DNA of 64,000 nt from Lathyrus oleraceus (lineage: Eukaryota; Streptophyta; Magnoliopsida; Fabales; Fabaceae), in the NCBI RefSeq assembly GCF_024323335.1, contig NC_066581.1:181219330-181283329 (forward strand). Direction: 5' to 3'. The notes beneath the pieces were generated by a model, which was given only the letters and a program-made list of their open reading frames with translations, had not been told where the DNA came from and ran no database searches. Made by a program: the position numbers and the translations under genes. How positions within the stretch are numbered: position 1 is the first letter of the stretch; each line of letters opens with the position of its first letter. Positions 23,201-33,295 of this stretch are shown here, one piece after another.

Positions 23201-25212
23201 GATTGGTACATTTTATTTCATTTAATGCACTTTAATCTTTCCATTGCTATTTCCATTATTCATCTCCTTCTTCTCTTTTTTTTTTCTTTTTGATCAATGA
23301 GTTAAAGGTTGATAAGTTAGCATTGATTAGGGAGACTTAATCTTCCTTGATTCAAATCTAATTCATCTTGATCAATTGATCAAGTGAATGGCTTTGCATT
23401 AAGGATAGGTTGTTTCCTAAAACATGCAAAGGACTTAAACCAATACAAGATCAATTCTCATTTTCTTTTTTGGCATGGCAAGTTGTTGGAACTTGGTTCA
23501 CTAATCAAGACTTCTAACTTGTGTTGTTGCCTACATTATTATTGACCGACCTCAGATAGTTGTGACTTCTACATAAGTCCAATAACGATTGCTTAACATA
23601 GCGCTAAATTTGCCTTATGGCACACTAACTATTAACCACTAACCATTAACATTTACTTTTTGCACTTTACATTTATGCAATTTATCATTCTTGTACATAT
23701 TATCCATTTGCTTTTTCCTTTGCTCATTGGAGCACATGTTTATGTTAATGCCATTTGCCTTTTGTCCACTTGGGTATATAATTGTGTATATATCTTTTGT
23801 GCTTGTGTTTGTCTGTTTGTTGTGAACCAAAATGCAAAGAATTAGACAAAATGGACTTAGACTTTAGGACTTTACCCAAGCAAATGGAGTTTGAAGAGCA
23901 ACTAGGCCTCATGCCTTTAGAGTGCTTAAATGTCAAAAGAGCAACTAGGCCTCATGCCTTTAGAGTGCTTAAAGCTTAAGGATGAACATTGAAAGGACCA
24001 TATTCTAAACTCCCTCTTGTCAATTCTTTGATTGTTAATAGACCATTTTGATGTGTGTGTTTCTTTGTGCTAGGGATTCTAACTTGAGCCTAATTGAAGA
24101 ACCATTACCATGAGCTCCTAAGAGAGAGAGAGATCTAAGATACATTGAGGAGCCTTATTCAAGAATTCATTGATTGTTGATTGCTTAAGTTTATGCTTGT
24201 GATTGCTTATTCCAAAGGATAGGAGCTACTTGGATCATCAATATGATCTCAAGAGAGGAACTCCCTTTGTGGTTTTGTCTCTTTTCCCTTACCTCTTGTA
24301 TGTTTAGGATCTTAGCCATTCTTCTTCTTCCCTCCACTCTAACCCAAGCAAAAACTTTTGTGCAAACATTTAACATTTGTTTTCAACATTAGAAACCTAA
24401 GCCTTATGGTTTTGATTTTCAAACTCCCTTTTCATAATAATTATTTTGAATTGAACTTTTAAATCAACTTTGACCATATTTTGTACATACTTTTCATTGG
24501 TAAATATAACCCATTCAAATGTCTTTTTGTGGTTTCAATGGCCACTTCCTTAATCAAAAATTTTCATAACCTTTAGCTATTAGGTTTGAGTTATCCTTGA
24601 GGTAGATGTAATACTCACCTTTATCCTTAGTGATGGACAATGAGTCTTCCATGCTAATTATAGGGTTAACCCCTCACTAGCATGTTGAAGTTATCCTCAC
24701 ACGGTGGATTTGTGGTTGTTAGGTTGAGTTTTCTCCCTTGGATGACAAAAGACCTTAAGGCTTTTGGACCAATCAATTCACCAACTCATTTTTGAGATTT
24801 TTACCCCGAACTACGAGGTTTTGATCCTAATCTTTTTTAAGATGGTACGTAAGCAATGGGTTTATCCATTCAAACACAAAAATGTAAATAAACTTGTATA
24901 TTCTTTCCTCATCTCTCCAATCATATTTTCACAAATAATTTTTCATAAAACATCAACATTACAACAAGTATGAAAAGGGCTCCCTAAGAGTACCTAGGAT
25001 ATTTTGGGTGCTTAAAACCTTCCCATTGCATAACCAACCCCCTTACCCAGATCTCTGACATTTTTACTAGTTTTTTATTCGATAAAACTTTTAGGTTTTT
25101 GTTCGCTTTCTAACCATTCCTTTGGATAAATAGAAGTGCGGTGGCGACTCGACTTGTATGGTTTACCTTGGATTTAGCCAATATCTCCAATGGTAGGGAA
25201 TACCCCGCTACA
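20290..25212 (+). repeat. 5' LTR of Ogre I (LTR-I), complete
   Basis: Starts TGTAAGAC after GGTAG and ends CCGCTACA before the PBS, 4923 bp in all. The first about 240 bp and the last about 300 bp are also shared with the 2-kb LTR-II, while the middles are unrelated, so the two LTR types are old relatives that exchanged or replaced their centres. It contains a TATA at 21807, no credible gene, and several stop-dense short frames. Confidence 0.92.
21807..21815 (+). promoter_or_regulatory. TATA box of LTR-I
   Basis: TATAAATAG about 1.5 kb into the LTR, conserved in LTR-A (456-464) and LTR-C (18882-18890). Confidence 0.6.
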
Positions 25213-25218
25213 GAAAAG

Positions 25219-25235
25219 TGGCGACTCTGCTGGGG
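25219..25235 (+). promoter_or_regulatory. Primer-binding site of Ogre I (tRNA-Arg type)
   Basis: TGGCGACTCTGCTGGGG starts six bases after the LTR end. This is the known Ogre PBS type, complementary to the 3' end of a tRNA-Arg. Identification is by motif memory and position. Confidence 0.85.
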
Positions 25236-26139
25236 AAAACTATCTTTGCCTAGTGGGTTTTGCCTACTTTTCATATCTTGTTGTATTGTATTATATATTG
25301 TTTTGTGACATATTTTTGTGCAATTTGGGATTACTGTATTGTATGTAATGAGTGAATTGCTTGAATATTAATTCCTTGTATGCTTGGTGATCTTTATGAG
25401 ATGAGTTCTATACCCGAACTCGAGTGCACTTAGGATAGGAGAATGACATAGTCTTGTTGACTTGTGTGGAGTTATTCCTTAGAAATTTGACTTGCAAGTC
25501 CATTCACTTGGTGGAGGTCATGTTGGGATCAATAATGTCATACAAGTAGTTGTGGTTAAACATTACTCTTTCCAATATAGACCTTAGAAGCCAAGGACCT
25601 TAGTTTACCAAGCCCATCTTGGCCTATTCTTAGGATGTAGTGCGAAAGTCAGTCAAGGGAAGAATTGATACGATTGTTACGCGATACTACACTCATAAGA
25701 TTCTCTCTTGGGAATATTTTTGGAATACGAGTAGTCGTTTCTCCGATAATATCCGAAAGATGGGATGATGACTATGGGAACCTCTTGTAGAACATGTTTG
25801 GCAGGTTAAACCCTAGTACACTCCCTTTGGGTGGTTCTTAACCGAGACTCCATGCTCGTGACTTGCAACAAACCCTTGATTCATGGTTGATCCGTTTATG
25901 TATCCTTAATATCAATGGGACTTGGGTGTTGATAAGGTGTAAATCATAATCCACCAAAATGGATGATTGATATTAAGGATAATATGATTCATCCCATGAC
26001 CTTTATTTGGTGTGCTTTGCTTGATCCTTGACTGTGATTGTTGCATTCATGCATTCATGCACCCATTTGCATCCATATCATAAAAATAATAAGAAGATTT
26101 TCAAGGAACTTAAGGGGTCTATTTGCAAAATTTTCAGAC
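25236..26139 (+). other. 5' UTR of Ogre I with a 16-bp stem-loop
   Basis: Untranslated leader between PBS and ORF1. It holds a perfect 16-bp inverted repeat, TATCCTTAATATCAAT (25901-25916) and ATTGATATTAAGGATA (25966-25981). The 49-base loop contains a smaller ATCCA/TGGAT hairpin (25949-25964). The same structure is in II and III. No gene is seen. Confidence 0.75.
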
Positions 26140-27592
26140 ATGGAGAGACAAAGAAGGAATACAAAGAAGTACAGCTTCAGACAACCAGATTCGAAAGAGC
26201 TAAGGAATTTGACATCCTATGTACTAGATCCCTTGGGTTTCAAAAACTCGTTTTGGGAAGCTTCTTCCTCTCCTGACTACTCAGGTGGATGAAGGATTGA
26301 TGAGTGTATTGGTGCAGTTTTATGATCCATTGTATCGCTGCTTCACGTTCCCGGATTTTCAGCTTTTGCCTACGCTTGAGGAATATGCTTATCTTATGGG
26401 TATACCTATTCTAGACCAGTTGCCATTCAGTGGCTTGGAGAGTATTCCTACTTCTCGAGAGGTAGCTGATATGTTGCATATAGATGAGTCTTTGGTTGGT
26501 GCTCATATGACTACCAAAGGTTGAATTCAAGGTCTCCCTTCTGAGTTCCTCATTGCTCAAGCTACTATCTATGGGAAGGCCATGAGTGACGACGCCTTTG
26601 AGGCCATATTTGTACTTCTCATCTATGGGTTAGTGTTATTCCCCAACATCGACAAGTTTGTGGATACGAACGCTATTAGGATTTTCTCTACTCTTAATCA
26701 TGTTCCGACTCTGTTGGGTGACACTTATTTTTCTTTGCATATGAGGAATGCAAAGGGTGGTGGTGCCATTGTGTGCTGTTTGCCTTTGTTGTATAAGTGG
26801 TTAATTTCTCACTTACCGCAGACAGTCGCTTTCAAGGAGAACAAGGGATGTCTACGGTGGTCCACGAGACTTATGTCTCTCACTAATGATGATATCTCTT
26901 GGTACATCCGTGTGTATGACGGTGTGCAGATTTTAGACTCTTGTGGTGAATTCTCCAATGTACCTCTTCTTGGTACATGTGGCGGGATTAGCTACAACCC
27001 TGTTTTGGCACGTCGTCAGCTCGGGTTCCCCCTAAAGGATAAGCCCAATAACATTCTGTTAGAGGGTGTGTTCTTTCAGGAGGGTAAAGATCCCCAAGGC
27101 TTGAAAGCTAGGATGGTCCGCGCTTGGCGCAAGATTCATAAGAAGGGAAGGAAGGAGCTAGGTTCGAAGAATTGCATTGCTATGGAGCCTTATACTACTT
27201 GGGTTAGGAAGAGAGCTTCTGAGTATCTCATGCCTTTCGAGTATCCGATACCTACACGTTTGGTTATGGTTGGGCCTTCAACCCTCCCTGATCAAGGAGT
27301 AGAGGAGTTGAGAGATGAAGACCGTTCACGTGCTTGGATCCGTGAACGAGAAGAGTTGCTTAAGCAGATTAAGAAGAAAGATGCTTTGATTGAGTTTCTC
27401 GAGCATCAGGTCATTGATGATCCTAATGATGCATGGACCTCTCTACTTCCTCAGTCTTCCAAGTTCTGGAAGAGGAAGTATGAACGACTCGCCAAGGAGA
27501 AAGCAGATATGGAGGAAGCCTATGAGGAGGAGGTGAAGAGGCTTTGTGCATCTTATCTTCCAGTTTCTCGAGGTTTAGATAATTGTTTCTAG
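26140..27592 (+). pseudogene. Ogre ORF1 (element I), frameshifted
   Basis: ORF1 is the extra gene upstream of gag in Ogre elements. Its function is unknown, and the region may match a plant domain of unknown function (DUF7745, from memory). The start is taken at ATG 26140 (MERQRRNTKKYS), though an in-frame ATG at 26038 is possible. There is a one-base frameshift at about 26260 before VDEGLMSVLVQFYDPL, then a TGA at 26522-26524 after GAHMTTKG. The rest is open to 27592 and ends in a charged, coiled-coil-like tail with ERLAKEKADMEEAYEEEVKR. II and III lack that tail. Confidence 0.85.
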
Positions 27593-27916
27593 GGATCCAT
27601 AGGATGGTCATTTTCCTTTTCTCTTATATTGTATTACCAATGTTGTACTTCTTTGGTGTAAAAATATTTTCCAGATATCATTGATGAGATATTTCCATAT
27701 GTGATGCAAATGTAATATTTACCAAATTTGCAAATAGAACTCTAAAGTTCCTCTGATATAAAAAACAAATCATATGCACCAACATTGCATGCATCATGTG
27801 CATAAGCAGGTTTTCTTCCCAGGCTTCTCGTCCTATGGCCTAACTCGATGTTCTTCATTTATCTTGAAGACACGCTGACTCACCGGTACTACACCAGAGC
27901 CAATTCTTCGGGACTT
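27593..27916 (+). other. Spacer between ORF1 and gag in Ogre I
   Basis: AT-rich and stop-filled. The half from about 27757 on is retained in II (34184-34342) and III (58216-58374), whereas the first half is deleted there. Confidence 0.6.
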
Positions 27917-29350
27917 ATGGATCATCTAGAATAAGAGAACCGCGAGCTGAAAGAAGAAGTAGCCAGGTTGACTGCCTTGATGGAGTCATTCTTGGCCGCT
28001 CAGGGCCAATCTTATCCAACGCCATCAACTCCTCCCCAGAGGACGGTCATTTCTGAAGTCGTAACTTCTACTATGCCTGCTGCAATTGCTAATTTTGCGC
28101 CGTCTATGCCAGCCGGGTTCCCGTGGGGAATGCCTGCTAACTTCATGCCTGAAGGTTTTGCCCCTACTCTTGCTTCTTTACCGGCATCTAGCCCGGTCAT
28201 GTCCGTGCCACCTCCCGTTTTGCACACGCTACCGAGGGTCGAAGATACCATCTACCACTCTGAGCCATCTGAGGGCCCAGATGTTTATGAGAAGATGGAT
28301 GATATGAAGGACCAATTTCTTGAGCTTCGCAAGGAACTTAAAACTTTGAGGGGGAAGGACCTTTTTGGTAAGAGTGCTGCTGAGTTGTGCCTTGTGCCCA
28401 ATGTGAAGATCCATATTAAATTCAAAGTGCCTGACTTTGAGAAGTATAAGGGAAACACATGCCCTCTCAGCCATCTTGTGATATATGCTCGCAAGATGTC
28501 AACACAAACTGATAATGACCAACTACTCATCCATTATTTTCAAGACAGTCTGTCCGGTGCCGCTCTCCCGTGGTACATGGGTTTGGAGAGTTCGAACATC
28601 CGATCTTTCAATGATCTTGGTGAGGCCTTCGTCAAGCAATATAAATACAATATGGATATGGCTCCAGATAGAGATCAGCTGAGAGCAATGTCGCAGAAGG
28701 ATAAAGAGACCTTCAAGGAATACACCCAGAGGTGGTGCGAATTGGCAGCTCAGATAGTGCCTCCCCTTGAAGAGAAAGAGATGACCAAGATCTTTTTGAA
28801 GACCTTGAGCTCATTTTACTACGAGAAGATGATAGCTAGTGCTTCGTCAGATTTCACCGAGATGGTGAATATGGGAATGAGGCTAGAAGAGGGAGTCCGC
28901 GAAGGACGTTTGAGTCGAGATGAAGGCTCTTCAGCAAAGAGATATGGAAGCTTTGCGAATAAGAAGGAGGGAGAGGCATACGTTGTGTCTTCCCATATCA
29001 AAAGAAGACCCTTTGTGAAGAGGAAGATTGCTCGCCCAGTCAATAGTCAGCATCAGGTGGCTCATATAGCACCTGTTTTCAGGGTAGCTCAACATTATCA
29101 ACAACCACAAACTCAGCAATATCAACAACAACAGCGTCCGCAACAGCAGGCCTAGCAGCCTCGTAAAAACAACAATAATGCCAGTGCCAGCTACGAGAGG
29201 AAGAGGGTCACCTTTGATCCAATTCCAATGACTTATGCAGAACTCTATCCATCTCTGATCGATAGAAAATTAATCACTCCGCGAGACCCTCCCGTTGTAC
29301 CTGCTAACCCCCTAGTGGTGGTACAACCCAGAACTTCATTGTGTGTATCA
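27917..29350 (+). pseudogene. Ogre I gag (degenerate)
   Basis: The likely start is ATG 27917 (MDHLE), followed at once by TAA at 27932-27934. The frame then runs 27968-29155: a short coiled coil, a proline-rich spacer, and a typical retrotransposon gag domain (FKVPDFEKYKGNTCPLSHL, LPWYMGLESS, FKEYTQRWCELAAQI). It has a Gln-rich tail. TAG at 29153-29155 and a one-base frameshift at about 29312 separate it from the zinc-knuckle segment CVYHSGAPGHDVKNR, where the last Cys is Arg. Gag would form the particle and bind RNA. Confidence 0.88.
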
Positions 29351-30317
29351 TTCCGGTGCTCCCGGACACGACGTAAAAAATCGTTATCCCCTGAAAACCA
29401 AGGTGCAAGACCTTGTGAGAAGTGGGATTTTGTTTTTCGAGGACGTAGGTCCGAATGTGAAGAAGAACCCATTGCCCGAGCATGGGAAGTCTGTCAATAT
29501 GGTCCAGGGATGCCCTGGCAAGTACAGGGTTAAATATGTGAGTCATATCCGACAATCATTGGTTGAGATGCATCGCCTGCTGTGTGATTATAGTCATTAT
29601 GAGGACGACCACGATGGATGCCGAGTATGCTCTGTCAATCAGAGAGGTTGTCGTCAGGTGCGTAGAGATGTGCAAGAGATGTTGGATGAGGGAGTCATTG
29701 AGATCCTTCAGAATAGGAATGTTGATGAGGATGCTCTTAAAGTCAACGTAATTTCCCCGGTATTCCGGATACCTGAGCCTGTTGTTATCAAGTATGATAG
29801 CAGCAAGCAGAAGGTTTCTCCTGTTCTGACCATCAAGCCCGCCGGCCTTGTACCGTACTTTTCTGAGAAGGAAGTTCCCTATCGATATAATGTTGTAGCA
29901 GTAGAAGATGGAAAAGAGGTGTCCTTGCCCTCTTCATCTGTTGTTAACATTGTGGATGTCAGTGGTTTGACCCGTAGCGGTCGTGTGTTTTCAGCACCGT
30001 TGAAACCTCAAGCTGACGCTCGAGGAGGTTTTGTGGCTGATTTTGTTGAACGCCCGATGGGGAACGCTGTGAGCACTCCGAATCTGGCACTTTTTGTTAA
30101 GCCCTCCTCTATATTGAGAACTCCTACTTTTGTTGGCCCGAATGGCAATACGAAAGAAGATTGTGATGAGATGCTGAGGCTGAGGCTTATCAAAAGGAGC
30201 GAGTACAATGTTGTAGACCAGCTTCTACAAACGCCCTCCAAAATATCTGTGTTATCGTTGCTTTTGAATTCAAAACCACACCGAGAGGCTCTGCAGAAGG
30301 TGTTGGATGTAGCGTAC
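29351..30317 (+). pseudogene. Gag-protease linker and protease start of Ogre I, cut by II
   Basis: Continuous frame with VSGLTRSGRVFSAP (about 29955-30000), the same linker motif as in Ogre-B, ending LLLNSKPHREALQKVLDVAY, the sequence that leads into the aspartic protease. The frame is cut cleanly after codon TAC (30315-30317) by TGTAAGACCCC of LTR-II. An apparent continuation to 30461 is LTR-II read by chance. The protease resumes at 63912. Confidence 0.9.
30313..30317. other. Target-site duplication CGTAC, left copy (Ogre II)
   Basis: CGTAC lies before the TG of the 5' LTR of II. The matching copy is not at the right end of II (41142, GGTAG) but at the right end of III (63907-63911). Confidence 0.88.
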
Positions 30318-30568
30318 TGTAAGACCCCAATTTTGACCCTAGATCCCTCATGGCATCATAACATTGCATTTGCATTGCCTCAAGGATCTGTAGCATCTTG
30401 GTTCCCTTTGCCTTTAGGTGGGAGTCCTTGTGATTGGTTTGAGATCACCAACCATGCTTGAATTATACATCATTGTTTCTATTAATTTTGTTTACTAACC
30501 AAAAGCACAAAAATGTGTCACTAACATCTTTTTTGTAGCTTGAGCATTCACAAGGTCTGAGTTGTCAT

Positions 30569-30650
30569 GCTCGCTAGGCGAGCAGACTGGTTCGCTAAGC
30601 GAACTAAACTGTCATGCTCGCTAAGCGAGCAGATCCTTCGCTAGGCGAAG
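30569..30650. other. Four covarying hairpins in LTR-II
   Basis: GCTCGC-TAG-GCGAGC (30569-30583), GTTCGC-TAA-GCGAAC (30590-30604), GCTCGC-TAA-GCGAGC (30616-30630) and CTTCGC-TAG-GCGAAG (30636-30650). Differences in the outer stem bases are matched on the other arm. A second cluster at 31192-31262 includes a longer stem with GCAGG...CCTGC ends. Also seen at 39341-39421 and 63426-63506. Confidence 0.85.
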
Positions 30651-30720
30651 CGCACGCATTTTGGAAAATAACAGAAATTTTGGGCTTAATTCTGAGCCCA
30701 CCAAGTCACCAATATTAGGT

Positions 30721-30728
30721 TATAAATA
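30721..30728 (+). promoter_or_regulatory. TATA box of LTR-II (5' copy)
   Basis: TATAAATA, about 70 bp after the hairpin cluster. The same motif is at 39493-39500 in the 3' LTR. The region is deleted or absent in both LTRs of III. Confidence 0.6.
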
Positions 30729-32375
30729 CCAGAGCTTCAATTGAGAAACAACAGGTTGGAGATTATTAGAAAGAGACTGGAGAAAGGCTAGAGACTATTA
30801 CAAACCCTGGAGAAAAGAGAGAGAAAAGAGGCAGAAGGGAAACCTACGAGCTAATCTGCAGCAACCTCCAGGCAACTCTGAAAGGTTCACTCAGACTCAC
30901 ACACTTTCTCCTCCGCCTCATGCAAACCCTAACATTGCTTTGCAAACCCAACCGTGCCTTTCAAGTTTTATCGATCTCTCCAGTCAGGTTTGCCGTTATC
31001 CTCATTACTCTATGCTTTAATTTGAATACTCTAAATGTATGAGGTAACATCAGGTTTTGCCCACGGGTTTATAATTGTGCATGAATGTGTAAACCATACC
31101 TTGAATGTTTAATAGTTTCATTTCTGAGATGGATGCCATAGGGTTTGGAGTCCCCAAAATCGTACTGTTATCAATGGGAAATCCAGAACACGCAGGCGCT
31201 CGCTAGCACCTTCGCTAAGCGAGCCTGCAGCGAAGCTTCGCTAAGCTTTCGCTAGGCGATGCAACAGCGATCGCGACAGCATTTGATTTTTTCTGTTTGC
31301 TCTAACCTGTTTTGTGTTTGTTATGGCATTGTTTTCTCCCGATTCCATCCTGTTCCTCTAACCCGTTCGTTGAGTTTTTGTGAGGACTCACATACTCCTG
31401 CAGGGATAGCTTGCTTAGTATTCCCCTTTATTTGTGGGATACCACCGTGGAGGTTTATTCCGATTGCCTGTACTGACTCACTTTCTTCGATGGTGTTTAG
31501 CTTGGGAAAATCTGGGTTTTCTTATTTCTTAATTGTTGTTGCTTCGGATCTTTATCCGCGTGGTACCTTTATTTTTCCCGCATTTTACCGCTTTCTTAGC
31601 TGGAAGACCTCGATAGGAGGAAATGTTTTGTGTGTTTACTTTATGCAGGTTCCTTCGTCCAGGACTCCTTTTGCATGCGCGTCCCTAAACACCCCAAACT
31701 CATTGATTTTTCTTCTCCTAAGAACATGTTATCTCCTTCTACTACAGGCGAGTAAGTCTCCAAAGGTCGAGCATCCGGTAGATTGCGTAGTAACGTCGTT
31801 CGCCCCAAACCACAACCCTTACCCCATAGGTGGTCGAACTACGTTTTGCTCTGATTTTCATCCCAGATGAGATATGTAGGCATAAGACGCGATGTCTTAG
31901 CGAGCACACTCCTCTTTAACCCATAGGTAGCCGAGCTACGAAGACTCTGATTCTCAGATTCAGATGAGATACGTATGCAGTGGATGCGACGTCCGTGCGA
32001 GTCATTTTCTTTTGACCCTTCTCTTAGTAAGTAGTACATTAGATAAACATACACGCTTTTCTCATCCCTTCAATCATGTTTGCACAAATAAGTTTTCAAA
32101 AAAAAACAACAACCTTTGCAACAAATGTGAAAAGGGCTCCCTAGGAGTACCTAGGATGCTTTGGGTGCCTAATACCTTCCCATTGCATAACCAACCCCCT
32201 TACCCAGATCTCTGACATTTTTACTAGTTTTTGATTCGATAAAACTTTTAGGTTTTTGTTCGCTTTCTAACCATTCCTTTGGATAAATAGAAGTACGGTG
32301 GCGACTCGACTTGTATGATTTACCTTGGATTCAGTCAATATCTCTAATGGTAACGAATACACCGCTACAGAAAAA

Positions 32376-32392
32376 TGGAGACTCTGCTTGGG
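32376..32392 (+). promoter_or_regulatory. Variant primer-binding site of Ogre II
   Basis: TGGAGACTCTGCTTGGG. Compared with the element I PBS it has A for C at position 4 and T for G at position 14. The same variant is in III (56408-56424). Confidence 0.65.
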
Positions 32393-33295
32393 ACAGAAAA
32401 GTCCTATTGGGTTTTGCCTACTTTTCATATTTGTTGTATTGTATTGTATATTTTTTTGTGACATATTTTTGTGCAATTTGGGATTACTGTATTGTATGTA
32501 ATGATTGAATTGTTTGAATATTAATTCCTTGTATGCTTGGTGATCTTCGGGAGATGAGTTCTATACACGGACTCGAGTGCACTTAGGATAGGAGAATGGC
32601 ATAGTCTTGTCGACTTGTGTGGAGTTATTCCTTAGCAAGTTGACTTGCAAGTCCATTCACTTGGTGGAGGTTATGTTGGGATCAATAATGTCACACAAGT
32701 AAGTTGTGGTTAGACATTACTCTTTCTAATATAGACCTTAGAAGCCAAGGACCTTAGTTTACCAAGCCCATCATGGCATATTCTTAGGATGTAGTGCGAA
32801 AGTCGTTCAAGTGTAAGATTTGATACGATTGTTACGCGATACTACACTCATAAGAGTCTCTCTTGAGAATATTTTCGGAATACGAGTAGTCGTTTCTCCA
32901 ATAATATCCGAAAGATGGGATGATGACTATGCGAACCTCTTGTAGAACATGTTTGGCAGGTTTAAACCCTAGTACACTCCCTTTTGGGTTGTTCTTAACC
33001 TAACTCCATGCTCGTGACTTACAGCAAACCCTTGATTCATGGTTGATCCGTTAATGAATCCTTAATATCAATGGAAGTTGGGTGTTGATAAGGCTTAAAC
33101 CATAATCCACCAAAATGGATGATTGATATTAAGGATAACATGATCCATCCCATGACCTTTGTTTGGTGTGCTTTGCTTGATCCTTGAGTCTGATTGTTGC
33201 ATTCATGCATTCATGCACCCATTTGCATCCATATCATCAAAATAATAAGAAAAATTTCAAGGAACTTAAGGGGTTTATTTGAAAAATTTTCAGAC
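32393..33295 (+). other. 5' UTR of Ogre II with conserved stem-loop
   Basis: Homologous to the leader of I. The inverted repeat TCCTTAATATCAAT (33059-33072) and ATTGATATTAAGGA (33122-33135) is a perfect 14-bp stem with an inner ATCCA/TGGAT hairpin. No gene. Confidence 0.72.

Larger units (their letters stand above)
20290..30317 (+). mobile_element. Ogre I, left portion (5' LTR to protease start)
   Basis: Plus-strand Ogre element inserted in the copia 5' LTR. It has a complete 5' LTR, a canonical PBS, a 5' UTR, ORF1, gag, zinc finger and linker, and stops at codon TAC 30315-30317 where element II is inserted. Its protease continues at 63912. Its RT, RNase H, integrase and 3' LTR are not in the window, except for the last few tens of bases of its 3' LTR, which appear fused to II (about 41075-41141). 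Confidence 0.9.
30318..32369 (+). repeat. 5' LTR of Ogre II (LTR-II)
   Basis: TGTAAGACCCC to ACCGCTACA, 2052 bp. TATAAATA is at 30721-30728. It carries two hairpin clusters (30569-30650 and 31192-31262). The 203-codon frame at 31259-31870 shows no sign of selection. The 5' LTR of III is almost identical, while the 3' LTR of II differs at many sites. Confidence 0.93.

Noticed and set aside
28012..28530. Minus-strand frames opposite Ogre I gag
   Set aside because: Shadows of gag with no recognisable domain.
31259..31870. 203-codon open frame inside LTR-II, also at 40031-40642 and 55291-55902
   Set aside because: The differences between the 5' and 3' LTR versions nearly all change amino acids (for example FHPVPLTRSLSF against FHSVTLTRSLRF), so there is no sign of purifying selection. 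It lies wholly in an LTR and resembles no known protein.
31964..32215. 83-codon frame at the LTR end (repeated at 40736 and 55996, partly at 63471)
   Set aside because: The reading frame covers a nucleotide-conserved LTR block. Conservation is better explained by a cis-acting signal, and LTR-A and LTR-I do not keep the frame.
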